The translations under genes were made by a program, and so were the position numbers. The notes beneath the pieces are model-generated. The model had not been told where the DNA came from. It did no database searches and saw only the letters and a list, made by a program, of their open reading frames with translations. Source: Emcibacter sp. SYSU 3D8 (GTDB taxonomy: Bacteria > Pseudomonadota > Alphaproteobacteria > SMXS01). Taken from it: a stretch of 64,000 nt of DNA. This document shows positions 26,029 to 34,022 of this stretch, one piece after another (position 1 is the stretch's first letter; every line of letters begins with the position of its first letter). Where the stretch lies: positions 1-64,000 of the forward strand of contig NZ_JBBYXK010000001.1 in the NCBI RefSeq assembly GCF_039655875.1. The letters are read 5' to 3'.

Positions 26029-29000
26029 ATGTATAGGGAACGGAAACCGACTTCTGCTTGGCTGAATACCGCGGCGCTTTTGATGGCGACCTCCTGCCTC
26101 ACGCCGGTGGGTGCGTCCGCAAGCTGTGTACCCAGTCCGGCACAATCGGGTGACCTTATCGTGTGTACCGGCTCGGACACCTCTGGTGTCGGTACCGGCC
26201 TTGAAGAAAATGTAAAGCTGACGGTGAGCGATGGCGCTTCCATCGTCTATTCCGGTGACGGTTTTGCCGTGCAGATCGGCAAGAACAGCCAGGTGACTAA
26301 CAGCGGTTCGATCAGCGATGCCGGGGTATTGGTGGGGGCCTTCAGCGATATTCACAACACGGTAACCGGGACTATCGAGGGCCTGACCGAAGGCCTCGTT
26401 GCCGTGGAATCCACCATTCTGAACGAAGGCACGGTTGAGTCCCCTGCAACAGCTGTTCGGATCGTCGATGCGGATTTGACCAATGACGGGACGATCTCAG
26501 CCATTGCCGGCGCTGGAGGCGTACCGATCGCCCTGGACACAATTGGTTCTACGATCAGGAACAATGGCAAGATTTACGCTGAAGGAGGCGCCTTCTCCAA
26601 CGTCGTCGGGGTCTTTGCCGGGAATTTCAACGATCTGACGAACGACGGCCTGATCCATGCGAACGCCATCGGAACCGACGGAATCGCGATCGGTGTATGG
26701 GGGCCGAGTGGCCTGCAGAACATTGTCACCAACAATGACACGATCAGGGTCGATGCGCAGGGCGCCAGCACGGGCTTGTTCCTGATCGACGGGAAGGTTG
26801 TGAACAACGGCGAGCTAATCGTCGTGGGCGGTGGCGCCACCGGCATACGCACGAATTACGGCCTCGACCTCAAAAACACCGGCACGATCACCGTTTCGGG
26901 GGACGGCGGCGCTGAGGCGGTTATTGCCGGTGGTAATTCGACGGTTTTCAACAGCGGTAGCATCCTGGCGTCAGGTGGTGAAAACGACGTCGGGATCATC
27001 GGTGGCAACAACACCTCCGGCGCCTTGAGTGTCTGGAATTCCGGCACGATAGACGCGGATATCGCGATCACCGTCACCGGCGGCGATACCTCGGGTACGG
27101 CTGTAGACGTCGACAATACCGGCAAGATCCAAGGGGCAATTTTGCTGGGTGATGCCGGAGACAAGCTGGTCAACATGCCCGCCGGAAAAATCGTTGGCGA
27201 CATCGTGATGGGCGACGGCAGTGACGTTGTCATCAATGCCGGCCTCATTGCCGGTGACATTTCCCTTGGAGCAGGCGACGACTTTTTCTTCAGGGACGCC
27301 GATGCCGAGCCCGACGCGGAAGGAACGGTTGATGCCGGCGAAGGCTGGGATAGCATCGGCATCTACTCCAACGATACCGAGAGTGGCGTCCTGAAGCTGT
27401 CGGGCGGTTTCGAAGCGGCAGCCGTCTATGTTGAGGACTGGGCTACGTTCACCATTGCGGAAGGCTCAGGCGATGCTGACGGGATGACCGTTTCTCTACT
27501 GGGCAGCGGTCTGGTCATCAACGATGCGGGACTTGCCGCCAAGAGCGGCTATGCAACGGTCGCCCTGAAGAGCGAAGGCCTTGAATTCCGCAACGCGAAT
27601 TCAATCTCCGCCGGCAATCACGGCATCGAGACATGGAACAGAAACGTCGTCATCAATGCTGCCAACGCCGAAGTTACCTCTCTCAATTTCGCAATTGATG
27701 CCGGGGACTTCAACGACATCCTCAACGCGGGCACGCTCAAGTCGGAAACCGGGGGCATTCGTGTCGAGTTTCTCAACAGTGAAGACATGAATGGGGATGG
27801 TTACGCCGGCGTGACGAACCAGGGCTTGATCGAGGCACCGGTCGGCATTTTCGTCGCGTTGGGAACGATCGTGGGCGGAGCGACCAGCAACAATCTCGTG
27901 ACGAACGGCATCGACGGCGAAATCAAGGCACATACTGGCATCTTGGTCAGTTCCAACCTCAACAAGATCATCAATCAGGGCACGATCGAAGGCGAGGCGT
28001 ACGGCATTCGGATCGCCGGCAAGTCCGGTAACTGGGTTGTGAACGAGGCAGGCGGCACGGTCACTGCCGGAGATGACGGCGTCAACGTGCTCGGCGATGC
28101 TAGTATTGTCTACAATGCCGGCACAATCGCGGGTGGCAAGAATGGTGCGGAAGATGGCGGCTCACCTGACGACACCAAGGCCTTCGGCGTGAAGCTTGAA
28201 GGAACTGGCGGCCGGATCTCGAATGTTGCTGGCCAAATCTATTCCGGTACGGGTCACGGCATCTACGTCAAGGGAAACGGTGTCGTCGTCGAGAACATGT
28301 CCGATAGCATCGCGGGAGAAGGCATTGTCGACAGCACCGGGAGCCAGACCGGTATCGAAGGCCTTGACGCCATCAGGATCGAGGGAGTCGGTAACGATAT
28401 TACCAACACCGGTCTCGTATATAGCGCGCGAAACGGCGTGTCGTTGGCTGGCGTCCAGAACAGCCTGGGCAACGCGGGCCTGATCGAGGCGGACACAGCT
28501 GTCTATCTGGATGGCATCGACCACACCATCACCAATGACGGCACACTGAAGGGCGCGTTCGCGGCAGTAAACAATGCGAACGGACCCATGACGCTGAAGA
28601 ACAGCGGACTTATCAGCGGTGATCTGCTGCTCGGCTCATCGGGTGACACTATCGAACTGTCGACGGGTTCCCGCATCAAGGGAGATATCGTTGGCGGCAG
28701 TGGATACGACTCGATCACGGCAACGGGTGATGCGGTGCTTGATGGCAAGATCACGGGCGTCGACGCGCTCGCGGTAGAGGACGGCACGCTGATCCTTCAA
28801 CTCGATGACGGATCGAGCATAACCAAGACCACCGTCAGCGGCGGTACACTGCGCCTGCAGGGAACGGTTGCGACAAGTGCGACCGTGACGGCGGACGGCG
28901 GCCTGGCCGGCATCGGCACCCTTCAGGGGAACGTGACCAACCAGGGTATCGTTACGCCGGGTGCCTTGAACGGCGTGCTGAAGATCAGTGGCAGCTATTC

Positions 29001-29937
29001 GCAAAGCTCGACGGGTCAGATGTTTGTCGAACTGGGTGCCGCCGGATCGAACAAGCTTGCCGTTACCGGCACCGCTGCGCTGGATGGATTACTCGTAGCC
29101 GGCCTGATCGGCCGTGATCTCGATGCGCTCGAAGGTAAATCGTACACTGTGCTCACGGCCGGTTCCGTTGTCGGTTCCTTCGATACGGCGGGGACCGTGC
29201 AGCAAGGCTTCTGGACCCTCGATGTGCAGCATAGCGGAACTGCGGTCACAGTGACTGTCACCGATGTCGATCTGACCATCGGGGCGTCGGCGCCGTTGGT
29301 CGGCTCTCTTGCCGGGACGGTCAGGACCGCCGGAGACATAGAGGTGGACCTGCCTGGGGGTGGAATCATCATAAATGGCGGCGACGCACCGCCTCTTGGG
29401 GGCGTCATTAGCGTTTTGAATGAACCGGTACAGCAATCCACCGCGCTCGATTATGACAGCCTGGGCGACTGGGAGAGCACGGCGGCGTCCTATGTGGGCG
29501 GGTTCGACGGTCTCGGCGCGCGCACGCCTGCGGGCGCCATGCCGAAGACCGGCACGGCCGCGTTCGAGGGCACCACGCAGGGCGCGTTGACCGAGACCGC
29601 CTCCGGCGCGCCCGAGGCGTTCGTGGTCGAGGGCAATGTGCTGCTCACCGCCAATTTCGCCAGCGGTCTGGTGAATGCCGACTTCACGGAGATGGAGAAG
29701 ATCGACGCGGCCGGTGTTGCGTCAGCGTGGGTGGACTTCCGCGCCCGCATGTCGATCGCCGACGGCACCAGCGAGTTCGCCGGCACGGCAGGCACCGACG
29801 ACGGGGTCTGGAACGGCGAGGCGCGCGGCGGCTTCTACGGCGACGAGGGCGGTATGCCGGGGCATGCCGCTGGATTGTGGTCCATGTCCAGCCCGCTCGG
29901 CCGTGCGCTGGGCGGGTTCCTGGCGAAACGGCAATGA
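26029..29937 (+). CDS. giant exported beta-solenoid protein ending in a TbpB-like barrel
   Basis: 1302 aa. The signal peptide occupies about residues 1-34 (NTAALLMATSCLTPVGASA, then SCVPSP). Residues 36 to about 970 are short strand repeats with N-x-G-x-I patterns (NSGSIS, NDGTIS, NNGKIY, NTGTITVSG), the look of right-handed beta-solenoid autotransporter passengers. Around 980-1085 comes the module usually found just before a translocator (ISGSYSQSSTGQMFVELG, SYTVLTAGSVVGSFD). No 280-residue autotransporter barrel follows. Residues 1140-1302 instead match the two neighbouring lipoproteins: LDYDSLGDWES, GARTPAGAMPKTGTAAFEG, LTANFASGLVNADF, GGFYGDEGG and the final GGFLAKRQ. Start ATG 26029 with GGGGAG, 13 bp after SLP 1. 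I infer export by the adjacent Slam. Confidence 0.8.
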   Translation: MYRERKPTSAWLNTAALLMATSCLTPVGASASCVPSPAQSGDLIVCTGSDTSGVGTGLEENVKLTVSDGASIVYSGDGFAVQIGKNSQVTNSGSISDAGVLVGAFSDIHNTVTGTIEGLTEGLVAVESTILNEGTVESPATAVRIVDADLTNDGTISAIAGAGGVPIALDTIGSTIRNNGKIYAEGGAFSNVVGVFAGNFNDLTNDGLIHANAIGTDGIAIGVWGPSGLQNIVTNNDTIRVDAQGASTGLFLIDGKVVNNGELIVVGGGATGIRTNYGLDLKNTGTITVSGDGGAEAVIAGGNSTVFNSGSILASGGENDVGIIGGNNTSGALSVWNSGTIDADIAITVTGGDTSGTAVDVDNTGKIQGAILLGDAGDKLVNMPAGKIVGDIVMGDGSDVVINAGLIAGDISLGAGDDFFFRDADAEPDAEGTVDAGEGWDSIGIYSNDTESGVLKLSGGFEAAAVYVEDWATFTIAEGSGDADGMTVSLLGSGLVINDAGLAAKSGYATVALKSEGLEFRNANSISAGNHGIETWNRNVVINAANAEVTSLNFAIDAGDFNDILNAGTLKSETGGIRVEFLNSEDMNGDGYAGVTNQGLIEAPVGIFVALGTIVGGATSNNLVTNGIDGEIKAHTGILVSSNLNKIINQGTIEGEAYGIRIAGKSGNWVVNEAGGTVTAGDDGVNVLGDASIVYNAGTIAGGKNGAEDGGSPDDTKAFGVKLEGTGGRISNVAGQIYSGTGHGIYVKGNGVVVENMSDSIAGEGIVDSTGSQTGIEGLDAIRIEGVGNDITNTGLVYSARNGVSLAGVQNSLGNAGLIEADTAVYLDGIDHTITNDGTLKGAFAAVNNANGPMTLKNSGLISGDLLLGSSGDTIELSTGSRIKGDIVGGSGYDSITATGDAVLDGKITGVDALAVEDGTLILQLDDGSSITKTTVSGGTLRLQGTVATSATVTADGGLAGIGTLQGNVTNQGIVTPGALNGVLKISGSYSQSSTGQMFVELGAAGSNKLAVTGTAALDGLLVAGLIGRDLDALEGKSYTVLTAGSVVGSFDTAGTVQQGFWTLDVQHSGTAVTVTVTDVDLTIGASAPLVGSLAGTVRTAGDIEVDLPGGGIIINGGDAPPLGGVISVLNEPVQQSTALDYDSLGDWESTAASYVGGFDGLGARTPAGAMPKTGTAAFEGTTQGALTETASGAPEAFVVEGNVLLTANFASGLVNADFTEMEKIDAAGVASAWVDFRARMSIADGTSEFAGTAGTDDGVWNGEARGGFYGDEGGMPGHAAGLWSMSSPLGRALGGFLAKRQ

Positions 29938-29972
29938 TCGCGCCGCTGCCGGCACCGTCGCGGCGCTGACAT

Positions 29973-31358
29973 ATGGGCTGGAGCGGGCATTCGCTGGCGC
30001 ACATCGTGCCGGCCTTGATCGCGGTGCTGCTCGCGCCGGCCCCGGCGCATGGCGAGGATGCGGCGCCGCCCGAGACACCGCCAGCCGCCGGCGCGGGCGT
30101 CTCCGTGCCGCTCGATCGACTGCCCGAGGTGATGACACCGGCCGAGGTGGTCGAGGTGGCCAAGCGGCTGATCCTGGCGGGGCAGAACGATCCGGCGCGG
30201 CGCCTGCTGGAGCGCGTCCTGCCGCAGGCGCCCGATCCGGTCGACGTGCGGTTCCTGCTCGGCACCATCGCCGTCGCCGAGAAGCGCCATGGCGACGCGG
30301 TGAAGATCTACCGCGACATTCTCACCGAAAAACCGGGGCTCACCCGCGTGCGCCTCGAACTGGCGCGCGCCTTGTTCCTGAACGAGGAGGACGAGGCGGC
30401 CGAGCATCACTTCCACCTGGTGTTGGCGGCCCAGCCGCCCGGGCCGGTGGCCGACAACATCAACAAGTTTCTCGACGGCATCCGGGCGCGCAAGGCGTTC
30501 CGCTATACGTTCGGCGTCTCGGTCGCGCCCGACACCAACATCAACGTGGCGCCCGAGGACGAGCGCGTCGACCTGTTCGGCCTGCCGTTCATTCTCGATG
30601 AAGATGCGCGCAAGAAATCGGGCGTGGGCATGGTGGTCTCGGGCGGCGCGGAATATTCGCCCAACCTCGGCACGCGGGCCAAGCTGGAGAGCAACGTCTT
30701 CGTCCGGCATTCGGAATACAAGGGCTCCATGTTCGACGATACGCTGGTCTCGGCCGGCATCGGCCCATCGTTCCGCTGGCCGCGCACGACGATTTCGATG
30801 CAGGCGACCGGCTATTATCGCTGGTACGGCCATGCGGCGTACAACCGCAGCATCGGCGGGCAGATCAACTGGGAACAGGACATCGCCCGGCGCTGGCGCA
30901 TTTCGGCCACCGTCGGCTACCAGCACGTGGATTACCTGCTGAACGACCAACTCGATGGGCCGCTCTATTCCTTCGTCGGCGCCGTCACCTATGGCCTCAG
31001 CAGCCGTTCCTATCTGCGCGGCGTGTTCGCGGTGAATTACGAGCGGGCCGACTCGGTCTCGCTGCGCAATACCGAGTGGCGCTACGGGCTGGGTTATTAC
31101 CGGGAATTCGGCTGGGGCATCATCGCCTATCTGCAGCCCGAGATCACCTTCAACCCCTACAAGGGCATCCAGCCCGCGTTCAACCGGCGCCGCAACGACA
31201 CCGAATTCCGGGTCGGCCTGTCGCTGATCAAGCGCGACATCAATGTGTGGGGTTTCTCGCCGGAGCTGCGCTACACCTTCGTGAAGAACCACTCCAGCAT
31301 CGATTTCTACGATTACGACCGGCACCGGGTGGAGATCGGCGTCTCGCGCAGGTTCTGA
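29973..31358 (+). CDS. Slam-type outer-membrane protein (DUF560, surface lipoprotein assembly modulator)
   Basis: 461 aa. The signal peptide covers about residues 1-27 (ending APAHGED). TPR-like helices occupy about 55-165 (EVAKRLILAGQNDPARRLLE, GDAVKIYRDILTEKPGLTRV). A transmembrane barrel follows from about 175 to the end, with alternating strands and a final EIGVSRRF. The barrel opens with FGVSVAPDTNINVAP, which fits the DUF560/Slam start as I know it. Slam proteins in Neisseria and relatives move TbpB-like lipoproteins, and soluble hemophilin-like proteins, to or across the outer membrane by recognising their C-terminal barrel. This gene is flanked by three proteins with just such barrels. 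Start ATG 29973, 35 bp after the solenoid gene, with a weak ribosome site. Confidence 0.75.
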   Translation: MGWSGHSLAHIVPALIAVLLAPAPAHGEDAAPPETPPAAGAGVSVPLDRLPEVMTPAEVVEVAKRLILAGQNDPARRLLERVLPQAPDPVDVRFLLGTIAVAEKRHGDAVKIYRDILTEKPGLTRVRLELARALFLNEEDEAAEHHFHLVLAAQPPGPVADNINKFLDGIRARKAFRYTFGVSVAPDTNINVAPEDERVDLFGLPFILDEDARKKSGVGMVVSGGAEYSPNLGTRAKLESNVFVRHSEYKGSMFDDTLVSAGIGPSFRWPRTTISMQATGYYRWYGHAAYNRSIGGQINWEQDIARRWRISATVGYQHVDYLLNDQLDGPLYSFVGAVTYGLSSRSYLRGVFAVNYERADSVSLRNTEWRYGLGYYREFGWGIIAYLQPEITFNPYKGIQPAFNRRRNDTEFRVGLSLIKRDINVWGFSPELRYTFVKNHSSIDFYDYDRHRVEIGVSRRF

Positions 31359-31459
31359 GGCGCGAGCATACGGTTGTTGCCGGACTGCAACGAACCGTAA
31401 AAATTTCCATCCATGCGCCGTAACCGCCTGAATCCCATTGACGGTTGCTGATTTCCCGG

Positions 31460-31481
31460 CGACAAGCTTTTTTGTCGTTTT
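31460..31481 (+). terminator. weak hairpin with T tail after the Slam gene
   Basis: CGACAA pairs with TTGTCG over a 6-nt loop and is followed by four T. It lies 102 bp after the Slam stop and 25 bp before SLP 2, so it may partly separate SLP 2 from the upstream transcript. Confidence 0.35.
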
Positions 31482-31505
31482 GCTCATTTTCTGCTCGGGG
31501 GCGGC

Positions 31506-32522
31506 ATGCTCAGGAACGTTGTAAACGGAATGATTTTCGCGTCCCTGCTGGCGCTTCCCGGCTGTAGCGGCGGGGTCGTGGTAACGCCGACACCCACCCC
31601 GGTTCCCACACCGACGCCGACGCCGACGCCTACGCCTACGCCGGCACCAACACCGACGCCTACGCCGACACCAACACCGACGCCTACGCCGACCCCGACC
31701 CCGACCCCGACCCCGGCACCAACACCGACGCCGACCAACTCATCCCTGCTCGATCTGACGGTCGATCAGGCATTCGACGCAGCCTCGGTCGAAATGCATT
31801 TCGCCCGGCCGTTTGACGCCGAGGCCAGTGGAGAGGGTCTGGATGGCGGCAACACCGTCTCCTATGACGTCGGCAACGACAGCTTCAGGGTGAACGTGAA
31901 CCACGGCGGGGTCGCCTTCGATCAAACGTTCGTTCCAGCGGATATCGTCGTCACGCCTGACACGACGATCACCGTCTACAGCAAATCGGGCAACATCACC
32001 CTTGCGCTCTGGAAGCCGGGACCGGACGGCCTGGGATTGGACTACACGACCTATGGCAACTGGATAGACGGAAGCAGCGGTTCGGACATCAGGACGGGCT
32101 TTGTAGTCTTCGGCATCCGCACCCCGGCCGATTCGGTTCCGACAACCGGCGCAGCGACATATACCGGGCAGACGAATGGGTATGTGGTCAACCGCGTCAC
32201 GGAGCGTACGTCTCTCCTCAGCGGCGATGTCGTGCTGAGCGCCGACTTCGCGGCCGGTAAGGTGACGGGCGAACTCTACAACATGCAGGTGCGGTACAAT
32301 CCCCCCGTTACAGAGGGCTGGAAGACCATCGTCATCGATGCCGCCATTGCCGGAAACACCTTTGCGGGCACCGCCCTGGAGAAGGATCTGGCGGCACCCG
32401 ACCCGCTGCATGGCACGGCAAATGGCGGGTTTTTTGGCCCGGCAGCCCAGGAGATTGGCGGTAGCTGGGCAGTCAGCAGCGCCTATGAGGTCGCCATTGG
32501 CAGCTTCGCCGGCAAGAAGTAG
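31506..32522 (+). CDS. surface lipoprotein with Pro-Thr stalk and TbpB-like barrel (SLP 2)
   Basis: 338-aa paralogue of SLP 1. The first 20 residues are nearly the same ([13 protein letters not shown] in both), with lipobox LPGC and C20 as the lipid site. A Pro-Thr stalk covers residues 27-77, then [22 protein letters not shown] parallels the same segment of SLP 1. The C-terminal barrel has [55 protein letters not shown] and the end GSFAGKK. The loop regions between the stalk and the barrel differ strongly from SLP 1, so ligands may differ. Lies 147 bp after the Slam gene and is convergent with parE, 11 bp away. Ribosome site is the G-rich run just before ATG 31506. Confidence 0.8.
   Translation: MLRNVVNGMIFASLLALPGCSGGVVVTPTPTPVPTPTPTPTPTPTPAPTPTPTPTPTPTPTPTPTPTPTPAPTPTPTNSSLLDLTVDQAFDAASVEMHFARPFDAEASGEGLDGGNTVSYDVGNDSFRVNVNHGGVAFDQTFVPADIVVTPDTTITVYSKSGNITLALWKPGPDGLGLDYTTYGNWIDGSSGSDIRTGFVVFGIRTPADSVPTTGAATYTGQTNGYVVNRVTERTSLLSGDVVLSADFAAGKVTGELYNMQVRYNPPVTEGWKTIVIDAAIAGNTFAGTALEKDLAAPDPLHGTANGGFFGPAAQEIGGSWAVSSAYEVAIGSFAGKK
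31584..31736 (+). repeat. hexanucleotide (Pro-Thr) coding repeat in SLP 2
   Basis: 51 codons of alternating Thr and Pro with one Val and two Ala exceptions; the same type of repeat as in SLP 1 but shorter. Confidence 0.9.
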
Positions 32523-32533
32523 CCGGCTCCTGC

Positions 32534-32833
32534 CTAGCGCCGTCCAAACGCCTGAAACGCATCCTGCGCCTGATGCAGGATCCTCAGAATGCTCACGTGA
32601 TCACCCTCGGTCCGATAGAACACGACATGTTTTCCGGAGAGTCGGCTGCGAACACCCGGCCTGAGGTCATGTCTGGTCCTGCCGCGATCCGGATGACTGG
32701 CGAGATCGTGAAACACCTCGTCGAGATTGTTCAGATACAGCGCCGTCTGCGGCTTTCCCCATCGCTTCCGGCTTTGGCGATAGATGTCGCGAAGGTCGGC
32801 TTCGGCCTCGATTGTCAGTTGGAACGAGGGCAC
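32534..32833 (-). CDS. parE: ParE-type toxin
   Basis: 99-aa RelE/ParE-fold toxin; ParE members poison DNA gyrase. The family pattern is visible: LTIEAEADLRDIYRQSRKRWG in helix 1, the NNLDEVFHDLASHPDRGR helix, then RPGVRSRLSGKHVVFYR and the final strand VSILRILHQAQDA. The start is GTG at 32833, directly after the parD stop codon (TAGGTG), so translation is probably coupled. Expressed with its antitoxin upstream. The pair may stabilise the surrounding region, which includes the Slam cluster and the helicase block. Confidence 0.88.
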   Translation of the reverse strand: MPSFQLTIEAEADLRDIYRQSRKRWGKPQTALYLNNLDEVFHDLASHPDRGRTRHDLRPGVRSRLSGKHVVFYRTEGDHVSILRILHQAQDAFQAFGRR

Positions 32834-33076
32834 CTAATCGCCGAACTCCCGCTCCATCTCGTCGATGATCTGATCGACCGACTTGGTGCTGAAGCGGCCC
32901 GCGTCGGCATCGGCGATGCCCTTGTCGATCTCGCCGAGCAAGGCCGCATGCTGGGTCTCGATAAATTGCAGCGCCTCGAGGCCAGCGCGGACCACATCGT
33001 CCTCGGACGCGTATTGGCCGCTCCGGACCTTCTCGGCGATGAAGTCGCGCAACGCGCGCGGGAGCATCTGGTTCAT
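32834..33076 (-). CDS. parD: ParD-type antitoxin
   Basis: 80-aa antitoxin with an N-terminal ribbon-helix-helix DNA-binding part (MLPRALRDFIAEKVRSGQYA, then SEDDVVRAGLEAL) and a C-terminal acidic tail (VDQIIDEMEREFGD) that should wrap the toxin. ParD proteins repress their own promoter. Antitoxin-first order and the zero-gap junction with parE are classic. Lies 42 bp after the SDR gene on the same strand, so it may be read from the SDR transcript too. Confidence 0.88.
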   Translation of the reverse strand: MNQMLPRALRDFIAEKVRSGQYASEDDVVRAGLEALQFIETQHAALLGEIDKGIADADAGRFSTKSVDQIIDEMEREFGD

Positions 33077-33118
33077 GCGGCAACTCCAGTTGAGCCGCCA
33101 TCATAGCACGAGCCGGCC

Positions 33119-34015
33119 CTAGCCGATAATATCCTTGAAGTAATCCGGGCGTCCGGCGGGCCACATCCAGCCCATCTGCGACATGCCGCCGTCGACGGTC
33201 AGCACTTCGCCGGTGATGAAATTGCCGCTGGGGCCGGCCAGATAGATCATCGCCTCGGCCACGTCCCAGGCGGTGCCGGTGCGCTTCATCGGGTTGCAAT
33301 TGGCAAAGGTGGTCAGCGCCTCGTCGGAATAGACGTTGAAGCCGGTGGTCTCCACCGATCCCGGCGCCACGCAGTTCACCCTTATGCGGAACGGCGCCCA
33401 TTCGGTCGAGACCGTCTTCGACATGGCGATGATGCCGGCGCGCGCGGCGCAGGTATGGCCCGACTGGGGCATGCCGCGGTTCACGGTGGCCACGTTGTTG
33501 ATGATGTTGCCGCCGTGAAAGCCGGTGTCGCGCCAGCGGATCGCGGCATCCTGCATCATGTACCAGGTGCCGTTCAAATTCAGGTCGATGACCGAGCGCC
33601 AGCCCTTCTTGGTGAAGTCGATGGCGTTCTGCACGAACTGGCCGCCGGCATTGTTGATCAGGCAGTTCACCTGTCCGAAACGCGCCCAGGCGGCGTCCAT
33701 CAGCGCGGCCACCTGGTCCTCGTCGCGGATGCTCATGGCATGGGTGGCGATCTGCTTGCCCAGGCGCTTGTTGATCCCGTCCGCCGTCTCGTCGAGCATC
33801 TCCTGGCGCCGGCCGCAGATCATCACCTCGCCGCCGAGGCGCGCCACCAGATAGGCCAGGGTGCGGCCCATGCCGGTGCCGCCGCCCGAGATCAGGAACA
33901 CCTGGCCCTCGAGCAGATCGTTGCGGTAGACGGTGGGATGGACGGCGAGGGCGTCGTCGTCCAGGCCCCATTGCTTGAGGGCAATCTTTTCCTCGATGCT
34001 CAGGTCGCGATTCAA
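33119..34015 (-). CDS. SDR family protein with a non-canonical catalytic motif (2,4-dienoyl-CoA reductase-like)
   Basis: 298-aa Rossmann protein. The cofactor loop SGGGTGMG (43-50), the INNAGG motif (120-125) and the closing ITGEVLTVDGG are typical SDR. At the usual YxxxK position the sequence reads GHTCAARAGI, so Thr188 and Arg192 stand where Tyr and Lys are expected. Dienoyl-CoA reductase and peroxisomal enoyl-CoA reductase branches also depart from the standard Tyr, and the N-terminal extension (about 35 residues) suits them. The start appears to be TTG at 34015, 7 bp after the thiolase stop. Last gene of an operon with the thiolase and the HMG-CoA-synthase-like/DUF35 protein, so it may reduce a CoA-bound intermediate. 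Confidence 0.75.
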   Translation of the reverse strand: MNRDLSIEEKIALKQWGLDDDALAVHPTVYRNDLLEGQVFLISGGGTGMGRTLAYLVARLGGEVMICGRRQEMLDETADGINKRLGKQIATHAMSIRDEDQVAALMDAAWARFGQVNCLINNAGGQFVQNAIDFTKKGWRSVIDLNLNGTWYMMQDAAIRWRDTGFHGGNIINNVATVNRGMPQSGHTCAARAGIIAMSKTVSTEWAPFRIRVNCVAPGSVETTGFNVYSDEALTTFANCNPMKRTGTAWDVAEAMIYLAGPSGNFITGEVLTVDGGMSQMGWMWPAGRPDYFKDIIG

Positions 34016-34022
34016 GGGGCGG

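Noticed and set aside
26029-26140. Lipoprotein signal in the solenoid protein (ATSC as lipobox)
   Set aside because: Lacks the usual Leu at -3, and a better signal peptidase I site (ASA) lies a few residues on.
29835-31487. 550-aa minus-strand frame over the Slam gene
   Set aside because: Shadow of the Slam frame; no recognisable domain.
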